Shown piece after piece: positions 5,538 to 10,308 of a stretch of 10,308 nt of DNA (position 1 is its first letter; every line of letters starts with the position of its first letter). This DNA is from Candidatus Atribacteria bacterium (GTDB taxonomy: Bacteria; Atribacterota; Atribacteria; Atribacterales; Caldatribacteriaceae), in NCBI GenBank assembly GCA_029982105.1, contig JARRCQ010000033.1, positions 1 through 10,308 on the forward strand. The letters run 5' to 3'. The translations under genes were made by a program, and so were the position numbers. Below the pieces are notes generated by a model. The model did no database searches, was not told the DNA's origin, and was given only the letters and a program-made list of their open reading frames with translations.

Positions 5538-6770
5538 CTACATTCCTCTTATATTATCAATTTCCTGAGCTGCATCGTTCATAGCTTGCTCTGGAGTCTT
5601 TTGTCCTAAGAACGTAGCTACAATATTATCCCAGATGATATCGTTACATTCCGGCCACTCAGGAATAAGGGGCCATCCCTTAGAGCCAGGAATCTGTTCA
5701 ATCATAACCTGATACACAGGATTCTGGAAATAAGGGTCATCAGCTAAAGATTTAGTAACGGGAGGAAATCCTATCATTTTATCAAATTCTAATCTCCAGG
5801 CATCAGAATAGAAGAAATCAAGAAATTTAGAAGCTTCTTCTTTAACCTTAGAATCTTTAAACAAAACTATGGAGTCAGTTACAATAAGGCTGCTTTGAGG
5901 CTTACCTTCAAAATGAGGGATAGGAGCCACATCCCACTTAAAAGTAACTCCTCGTTGCTGGAGCAGAGTAGCAGTAAATCCACCACTCATAAAAAATCCC
6001 AAATTTCCAGCGATAAAGAGGTCTTGCAACTCGTCTCTTCGGTAGGCAGTGACACCAGGCTGAGTTACTTTGTGTTTATTAACTAAATCATTCATAAAAG
6101 TCATAGTTCCTATTCCTGCTTCATCATTTACCGTGCATTTACCATAGGTCCCATCAGGAAGCATTTCAAAATAGTATCCACTATTTCCAAATAGATAATA
6201 AGCATGTTCAGTTAGCTCCACATATTTTTGTCCACTCATCCCTACAGCATAAAATTTCTGATCGGGATTATTAATTTTTAAAGCCATCTCTAACATTTCT
6301 TCATAGGTTTCAGGAGCCTTATCCACCAAGTCAGAGCGATAGTACAGTAATCGAGTTCCAGCTGCTACTGGCAATCCATAAAGAACTCCGCCAATTTTTC
6401 CCTCCATCAGTGCCGGGTCAATATTATTAATTAAATCCTCACTTAACCAATTTTCTATAGGCTCTACCACGTCCATATCTAAAAGCTCTAATAACCATCG
6501 AGTGCCAATAACTGCTAAGTCAGGAGGCTGACCCCCAGCAATAAAAGTAATCAATCGATCATGGCCTTCATCCCAGGGAGTAGAAATGATATTTAAATCT
6601 ATTTCCGGATAAGCTTCTTCAAAAGCTTTTTCCAGATTGAGAGCGTAATCAGGGGTAAGGCCATCATATTCCATCCACAAAACACTGACTTTTTTTTGTG
6701 CCAATGCCGATATTGATAACCCTAAAACCAACATCAAAATTATACTTACTACCAGAATTTTTCGTTTCAA
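5538..6770 (-). CDS. Secreted sugar-binding protein of ABC importer (family 1)
   Basis: The 410-residue product captures a sugar or oligosaccharide outside the membrane and passes it to the permeases. It starts with a classical signal peptide: KRK at 2-4, a hydrophobic core, and a probable cut after ALA (22-24) before Gln25. There is no lipobox Cys, so it is not lipid-anchored here. Family features include an opening beta strand (VSVLWMEYDG), the ...FEEAYPEIDLNI segment, GGQPPDLAVIG around residues 79-89, and GKIGGVLYGLPVAAGTRLLYY in the hinge region. The TTG start at 6770 is preceded by AAAGGGAGGGACGATAA. It lies between the isomerase gene and the permeases. Ligand identity cannot be deduced. 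Confidence 0.92.
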   Translation of the reverse strand: MKRKILVVSIILMLVLGLSISALAQKKVSVLWMEYDGLTPDYALNLEKAFEEAYPEIDLNIISTPWDEGHDRLITFIAGGQPPDLAVIGTRWLLELLDMDVVEPIENWLSEDLINNIDPALMEGKIGGVLYGLPVAAGTRLLYYRSDLVDKAPETYEEMLEMALKINNPDQKFYAVGMSGQKYVELTEHAYYLFGNSGYYFEMLPDGTYGKCTVNDEAGIGTMTFMNDLVNKHKVTQPGVTAYRRDELQDLFIAGNLGFFMSGGFTATLLQQRGVTFKWDVAPIPHFEGKPQSSLIVTDSIVLFKDSKVKEEASKFLDFFYSDAWRLEFDKMIGFPPVTKSLADDPYFQNPVYQVMIEQIPGSKGWPLIPEWPECNDIIWDNIVATFLGQKTPEQAMNDAAQEIDNIRGM

Positions 6771-6786
6771 TTATCGTCCCTCCCTT

Positions 6787-6831
6787 TCAAAATTTTAGTA
6801 ATTCCTCTCCTTTTGGAGAGAAAAGAAGCAA
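6787..6831 (-). CDS. Possible 14-residue leader peptide ahead of binding-protein gene
   Basis: On the reverse strand a near-perfect ribosome binding site, AAAGGAGGTG (6848-6839), is followed after seven bases by a TTG that opens a 14-codon frame, MLLFSPKGEELLKF. Its TGA at 6789-6787 overlaps the ribosome binding site of the binding-protein gene, which fits translational coupling. The small hairpin at 6805-6820 lies within it. The strong site has no other gene to serve. This could equally be a decayed remnant. Confidence 0.3.
   Translation of the reverse strand: MLLFSPKGEELLKF
6805..6820. other. Small hairpin in isomerase/binding-protein gap
   Basis: CTCTCC (6805-6810) pairs with GGAGAG (6815-6820) around TTTT. 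On the transcribed (minus) strand the loop is AAAA and no T-run follows, so this is not a terminator. It may shape the leader of the binding-protein message. Confidence 0.4.
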
Positions 6832-6862
6832 AAACTCACACCTCCTTTCCCTTAAACTACCA

Positions 6863-7717
6863 TTATAATAGCTTACCGCTATTTATAATGCAATCCAGAT
6901 TAAAAGAAACGTTAGCTAAAAGCGCTTCCACAGAATAGCGATAAGGAGGAATAACTTCAGCTATCAGGTAGTCATCATATCCTGCTACCTTTAACGATTT
7001 CATAACCTCCGGCCAATTGACATCTCCTTCTAAGGGGATACAAAAACCGTTAACATTTCCCACTGCCAAGCGAAAATCTTTAGCATGAACAGTAATAATC
7101 CGTTCTCCTAAAATGGAAATCCATTGCTCGGGGTATCCAGAAACCAAAACATTGGCGGTATCAAAATGAACCTTGACGTAGGGACTATTTATCTTATCTA
7201 TAAAATATCGAAACTCCAGAGGAGAAAGGAGAAATTTATTCCACACATTTTCTATCCCCAGATAAACTTTAGCCTCTTCAGCCACCAAGGCTAAATCTTT
7301 AATGGATTCTTCTGCTTGTTCCCAAGCCAAGGGATAAGGAATTACCGGAGATTCCGGCTCCCAGGGAATATTAACGTATCCAGGAATGACCAGGATAGAC
7401 TTAGCTTTAAGCTTTGTAGCGATGTCCAATAATCTCTTCACTACTTCCTTTGCTTTTTCCCTCATCTCTTTCTCTGGAGAAGCCAAATTATATTTCCACA
7501 AAAGTCCGGTAGCCAAACTCCTTATCTCTATTCCTTTATCTTCTGCTAAAATTCTGATTTCTCTCCACCTTTCTTCTCCCTGGTAAAGAGAGATTTCTCC
7601 TTCTTCCTCAGGACAGAGTTCTATCCCCTGAAAACCATATTGAACGCTAAGATTGATTACTTCCTTCACAGGCATCCCAGCAGGAAATGCCCAGTGGTTG
7701 ATGCCCTTTTTCAACAT
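6863..7717 (-). CDS. Sugar phosphate isomerase/epimerase, TIM-barrel (xylose-isomerase-like)
   Basis: The 284-residue product belongs to the xylose-isomerase-like TIM-barrel superfamily, whose members interconvert keto sugars, epimerise sugars or sugar phosphates, or act on inositol derivatives. The four expected metal ligands fall at Glu156 (LGIENVW), Asp186 (VHFDTAN), His211 (TVHAKDF) and Glu254 (LIAEVIP). Near the start is GINHWAFP (5-12), and GFQGIEL (28-34) is the usual second strand. The ATG at 7717 has a perfect AAAGGAGGTG four bases upstream, so a longer frame reaching 7771, which would begin inside the promoter, is rejected. As first gene of the sugar-uptake operon it probably processes the imported sugar. 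The exact reaction is unknown. Confidence 0.88.
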   Translation of the reverse strand: MLKKGINHWAFPAGMPVKEVINLSVQYGFQGIELCPEEEGEISLYQGEERWREIRILAEDKGIEIRSLATGLLWKYNLASPEKEMREKAKEVVKRLLDIATKLKAKSILVIPGYVNIPWEPESPVIPYPLAWEQAEESIKDLALVAEEAKVYLGIENVWNKFLLSPLEFRYFIDKINSPYVKVHFDTANVLVSGYPEQWISILGERIITVHAKDFRLAVGNVNGFCIPLEGDVNWPEVMKSLKVAGYDDYLIAEVIPPYRYSVEALLANVSFNLDCIINSGKLL

Positions 7718-7751
7718 TTTCACCTCCTTTAAAAGCTGTTTATCTTTGTAT

Positions 7752-7762
7752 TGTTTAAAACA
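7752..7762. promoter_or_regulatory. Palindrome overlapping the sugar-operon -10 (candidate operator)
   Basis: TGTTTAAAACA is a perfect 5+1+5 dyad. It touches the downstream end of the leftward -10 and covers the expected start of transcription, a classic repressor position. It differs from the site in front of the LacI-family gene, so a different regulator may bind here. Confidence 0.35.
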
Positions 7763-7770
7763 TTGTAACA
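7762..7770 (-). promoter_or_regulatory. Extended -10 promoter of the leftward sugar operon
   Basis: On the reverse strand TGTTACAAT matches TGnTATAAT with one change. It lies about 45 bases before the isomerase ATG, and transcription would begin near 7755. No convincing -35 is seen at 17-18 bases. Confidence 0.5.
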
Positions 7771-7804
7771 CAAATCTACTTTACTCTTTCCGTTTCTTGT
7801 TTCC

Positions 7805-7823
7805 CTCTCCCTCGACGGGAGAG
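7805..7823. other. Hairpin in the divergent intergenic region
   Basis: CTCTCCC (7805-7811) pairs with GGGAGAG (7817-7823) around TCGAC. On the plus strand it is followed by CTCTTATTTTTCC, so it resembles a weak rightward terminator. No rightward gene ends here. It may stop antisense transcription from the sugar operon or be a protein site. Confidence 0.4.
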
Positions 7824-7912
7824 CTCTTATTTTTCCTTCGTTCTAACTCTCTCTCTTCAAACGAAAGCCTTCGAGAATAAAAAGAGGTAAATACCGCTCC
7901 TCCCATAAACCG

Positions 7913-7921
7913 TGATATAAT
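7913..7921 (+). promoter_or_regulatory. Extended -10 promoter of the lipoprotein gene
   Basis: TGATATAAT is a perfect TGnTATAAT. It lies about 32 bases before the TTG start at 7954, and the ribosome binding site GAGGAGGGGG falls between them. No clear -35 is present. Confidence 0.6.
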
Positions 7922-7953
7922 AATGGAACTCTAATTTGAGGAGGGGGACAAAC

Positions 7954-8577
7954 TTGAAAACAGAAATTCGGTTTTTAAAACTTATTTTACTGTTAATATC
8001 TTGTGCTTTGCTTTTCTCGTCTTGTATAGGTTTAGAAAACGTAGAAAAGGTAAAATTCAATATCCTTGTAGAGGAAGAAGATGGTCCTAAGGAGGGATAC
8101 CTTTTTCTTCAAATCGTCCCCAAAGGAGAAGATAAATTTCAGGGAACTATAAACTTTAAATTGGGAGACGAAGAACTTTCTAATACTTTCACTACCGGAA
8201 AAGATGACCTTCAAAATGTTCTCACCTCGATGATATTCTCCAACCCTTCTTTAGCCAGTATTTTAGGAGCCGCCTCTTCTGCCCAATTAATGCTTACCCT
8301 TATTACTATGGGTGGAGAACTAGAAGTAGGATCTACGATGAAAGAAAAAGACGAAGAAGGTAAAGAAACAGAAATCAGCATTGTTTCAAGTGAAATTCGT
8401 TTTGATAAAGAAGCCCTCTGGGTTGATATGAAAACCGATGGAGTTGTAGTTATACAAATGTTAGCCGAAAAAGAAACTTATTTTCCCTTCGTATTAGATA
8501 TCAAAGATAAAGAACTACTCGAACCTGAGCAACAAAGAATTCACCTTGAAGCAGAAGAAATAATCTGGCAAAAATAA
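7954..8577 (+). CDS. Lipoprotein of unknown function
   Basis: With the TTG at 7954, served by GAGGAGGGGG seven bases upstream, the product has 207 residues. It opens with a lipoprotein signal peptide: basic residues at 2-9, a hydrophobic stretch (FLKLILLLISCALLF), and lipobox-like FSSC with the lipidated Cys at 24. The mature part of about 184 residues is acidic, with probable beta-strand segments (GYLFLQIVPKGEDKFQG, TINFKLGDEEL) and a hydrophobic patch near the middle (SLASILGAASSAQLMLTL). I recognise no family. It is transcribed divergently from the sugar operon and lies ahead of a LacI-family gene, with its own promoter. Recognition of the lipoprotein is firm; the function is unknown. Confidence 0.8.
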   Translation: MKTEIRFLKLILLLISCALLFSSCIGLENVEKVKFNILVEEEDGPKEGYLFLQIVPKGEDKFQGTINFKLGDEELSNTFTTGKDDLQNVLTSMIFSNPSLASILGAASSAQLMLTLITMGGELEVGSTMKEKDEEGKETEISIVSSEIRFDKEALWVDMKTDGVVVIQMLAEKETYFPFVLDIKDKELLEPEQQRIHLEAEEIIWQK

Positions 8578-8646
8578 AGTTTAAACCAGCCTGAATCGGG
8601 AAAAGTCTCAACGCCACTTGTTGATGTAGAAAATAAACCCAAGTAG

Positions 8647-8655
8647 TGTTATAAT
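8647..8655 (+). promoter_or_regulatory. Extended -10 promoter of the LacI-family regulator gene
   Basis: TGTTATAAT is a perfect TGnTATAAT, and transcription would begin near 8662. TTGATG at 8621 lies too far upstream (23 bases) to be a normal -35. Confidence 0.6.
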
Positions 8656-8664
8656 ACTTAAAAT

Positions 8665-8678
8665 CGTTAGCGTTAACG
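8665..8678. promoter_or_regulatory. LacI-type operator overlapping regulator start (probable autoregulation)
   Basis: CGTTAGCGTTAACG is a 14-base dyad with one mismatched pair, centred on the CG that marks LacI-family operators. It lies just past the -10, over the start of transcription and up against the ribosome binding site GGTGGGG. A repressor bound here would block its own operon. The dyad is visible; the binding protein is inferred. Confidence 0.55.
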
Positions 8679-8686
8679 GTGGGGAT

Positions 8687-9736
8687 ATGAATCCTAAAGA
8701 AAAAAAATCTTTCACTATCCAGGATATCGCCGAACTAACTGGTTTTTCCATCGGAACAGTGGACCGGGCTCTTCATCATCGAGAGGGAATTAAACCCGAA
8801 ACCAGGGAAAAAATTTTAGAAGTAGCAGAACGAGTTGGTTATCGAACCAATCGAGTAGCTAGCGCTCTGAGTCGCAAAAAGCCCCTGGTTTTTGCTGCTG
8901 TCTTTCCTCGAGAACTCCACTACTTTTATGACGACGTACGTCGAGGTTTTCAGGATGCCATAGAAAGATTAAAAGATTTCCGGGTTGCCCCTCTCTACAA
9001 AGATATAGAAACTTTAGGAAGTGGCGAAGAAGAAGCTCTAAGCTCCCTCCTTTCCCAGGAAATATCAGGAGTAGTGTTTGCTCCCGGCCATTCCTGTAAG
9101 TTTAATAATCTCATCAATGACTTTGCTCAGCGAGGTATCCCCGTAGTAGCTGTTTCTACTGACGCTCCAGAAAGCAAAAGATTGACTACCATTTGTGTTA
9201 ATCCCTACAAAAATGGTGAGTTAGCTGGAGAGCTGATGGCTAACTGGGTAAAAGGAGAAGTAGCTATCTTAATAGGCTCTCGAGAAATATATGACCACTA
9301 TCAAAAGACAATAGGTTTCCAAGAAGCTTTAGCTCAGTTCCAGTCTTCACCTCAAGTAGTAGCAGTTTTAGAAAACCAGGAAAGTGAAAACAGAGCAGAA
9401 GAAAATACCAAAAAACTCTTAGAAAATTACCCTGAGCTTTCTGGTATTTACATCGCCACCGCTAATTCTGTAGGGGTCTGTCGTACTCTGGAAGAAAGTG
9501 GTCGGGCTAAAGAGATAAAAGTAATCGCTACCGACCTTTTCCCAGAAGTAGTCCACTATCTTAAAAAGGGGGTGATAAATGCCACTATTTTTCAGAATCC
9601 TTATCGGCAGGGTTTCGAGGCTACCATGTCTCTTTTTCAGTTTTTGGTGGAAGGGATGACTCCTCCGACTTATCTTTATTTAGAGCCGGTAATAGTGATG
9701 AGAAGTAATTTAGAATTTTATTTCCCAACTCATTAA
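8687..9736 (+). CDS. LacI-family transcriptional regulator
   Basis: The 349-residue product has an N-terminal LacI helix-turn-helix at about 9-31 (TIQDIAELTGFSIGTVDRAL), followed by ETREKILEVAERVGY and the hinge helix NRVASAL (55-61), which matches the NRVA motif of LacI. A ribose-binding-protein-like sugar-sensing domain fills about 66-345, with VVFAPG near 118, GYRTNR at the join, and INATIFQNPYRQGFEA near the end. It probably binds a sugar and controls the operon it heads: the next gene, a sugar-binding protein, begins 11 bases after its stop. A likely operator lies at its own promoter. Whether it also acts on the leftward operon is unclear, because that promoter has a different palindrome. 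Confidence 0.92.
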   Translation: MNPKEKKSFTIQDIAELTGFSIGTVDRALHHREGIKPETREKILEVAERVGYRTNRVASALSRKKPLVFAAVFPRELHYFYDDVRRGFQDAIERLKDFRVAPLYKDIETLGSGEEEALSSLLSQEISGVVFAPGHSCKFNNLINDFAQRGIPVVAVSTDAPESKRLTTICVNPYKNGELAGELMANWVKGEVAILIGSREIYDHYQKTIGFQEALAQFQSSPQVVAVLENQESENRAEENTKKLLENYPELSGIYIATANSVGVCRTLEESGRAKEIKVIATDLFPEVVHYLKKGVINATIFQNPYRQGFEATMSLFQFLVEGMTPPTYLYLEPVIVMRSNLEFYFPTH

Positions 9737-9747
9737 GGAGGAAAAAA

Positions 9748-10308
9748 ATGAAAAGGTTAGCTATAATAAGCATGCTTTTTATTGTTTTGGTTTTTGGTTT
9801 TTCTCTGGGGTATGCAACAGAATTAGCGGTTTGGTCTTCTCCAGATAATGCTGACGCCCTATTTGAATTAGCTCAAAATTTTATGCAGGCACACCCTGAG
9901 ATACAGATTGAAGTCACTCCCCTTTCCTGGGAAGTTCTATATCCCCGCATCTTACAAGATATCACCGCTGGTGTAGGAACTTTCGATGTAGCCACCTGGG
10001 ATTTAATGACCGCCGGCGCTATAGCTCCAGGGATGCTGGATTTAGAAGCTTTTGCTCAGGAACATCCTGATTTGGTAGATCCAGATTTTGATGATGATGA
10101 TTTCATACCTACTGCCCGCTATGTCTATGGCTACTGGGGAGACAAAAGAATTGGTCACCCTTTTTACGGAGCAGCAATGTTCTTCTTTTATCGCCAGGAC
10201 CTTTTCCAGGACAAAACTCTGCAAGAGAAATTTCAAGCTCAATACGGGAGAGAACTCCGAGTTCCAGAAACCTGGCAAGAAGCTAAAGAAGTAGCTCAAT
10301 TTTTCACT
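9748..10308 (+). CDS. Secreted sugar-binding protein of a second ABC importer, 5' part
   Basis: The frame opens at ATG 9748 behind AAGGAGG, which overlaps the stop of the LacI-family gene, and stays open for 187 codons to the window edge. A signal peptide (MKRLAIISMLFIVLV...) probably ends after GYA at 21-23. The mature part starts ELAVWSSPDNADALFELA, followed by HPEIQIEV, TFDVATWD and GAAMFFFYRQDLF, as in family 1 sugar-binding proteins. The sequence differs clearly from the binding protein at 5538-6770, so it serves a second transporter, presumably encoded to the right. An Asp-rich DPDFDDDDF stretch lies near residue 112. The 3' end is outside the window. Confidence 0.88.
   Translation, partial: MKRLAIISMLFIVLVFGFSLGYATELAVWSSPDNADALFELAQNFMQAHPEIQIEVTPLSWEVLYPRILQDITAGVGTFDVATWDLMTAGAIAPGMLDLEAFAQEHPDLVDPDFDDDDFIPTARYVYGYWGDKRIGHPFYGAAMFFFYRQDLFQDKTLQEKFQAQYGRELRVPETWQEAKEVAQFFT

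Noticed and set aside
7718..7771. Upstream extension of the isomerase gene to 7771
   Set aside because: The extension covers the operon promoter and palindrome, while ATG 7717 has a perfect ribosome binding site.
1665..9286. CTCGAG seen seven times in the window
   Set aside because: This looks high for the base composition, but the sites are mostly in coding regions and follow from common use of Arg CGA before Glu GAA, so no separate signal is claimed.
10042..10299. Minus-strand frame opposite the second binding protein
   Set aside because: Shadow of a clear signal-peptide-bearing binding protein on the plus strand.

Overview
The window looks like chromosomal DNA of an AT-rich, anaerobic, sugar-fermenting bacterium. 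Supporting signs are strong AAAGGAGG-type ribosome binding sites, frequent TTG starts, extended -10 promoters (TGnTATAAT), common use of the Arg codon CGA, and dense sugar-ABC operons with LacI-type control. The gene set (YkuK-family protein, Obg/DRG-type GTPase with a C-terminal TGS domain, sugar-binding proteins, TIM-barrel isomerase) suggests a lineage such as Atribacterota, Dictyoglomota, Thermotogota or deep-branching Bacillota. That placement is an inference, since no rRNA or tRNA gene is present.

Left part (1-2686). The 5' end of a ykuK-like gene runs leftward off the window. Next comes a gene-free stretch of about 600 bases. It holds a pair of 20-base inverted repeats whose arms carry -10-like boxes pointing outward, then about eight back-to-back hairpins with terminator-like T-rich tails. 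Rightward from there lie a protein-L-isoaspartate methyltransferase (pcm) with an N-terminal membrane segment and a TGS-domain GTPase. The GTPase frame is broken near its N-terminus by an in-frame TAA.

Middle (2676-7935). A leftward operon reads sugar-phosphate isomerase/epimerase, secreted sugar-binding protein, MalF-type permease, MalG-type permease, then a radical SAM/SPASM enzyme. The last three genes are separated by one base each. No transport ATPase is encoded, so a shared ATPase elsewhere is expected. A GC-rich hairpin sits between the binding protein and the first permease, the usual place for a differential-expression element. The operon promoter has an extended -10 overlapped by a small palindrome. 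The radical SAM gene ends 11 bases inside the 3' end of the convergent GTPase gene.

Right part (7936-10308). A lipoprotein of unknown function is transcribed divergently from the sugar operon. It is followed by a LacI-family regulator with a probable autoregulatory operator at its promoter, and by the start of a second sugar-binding protein that runs off the right edge. The window therefore spans two adjacent carbohydrate-uptake loci. The regulator is most directly linked to the second; whether it also controls the first cannot be told from the sequence.
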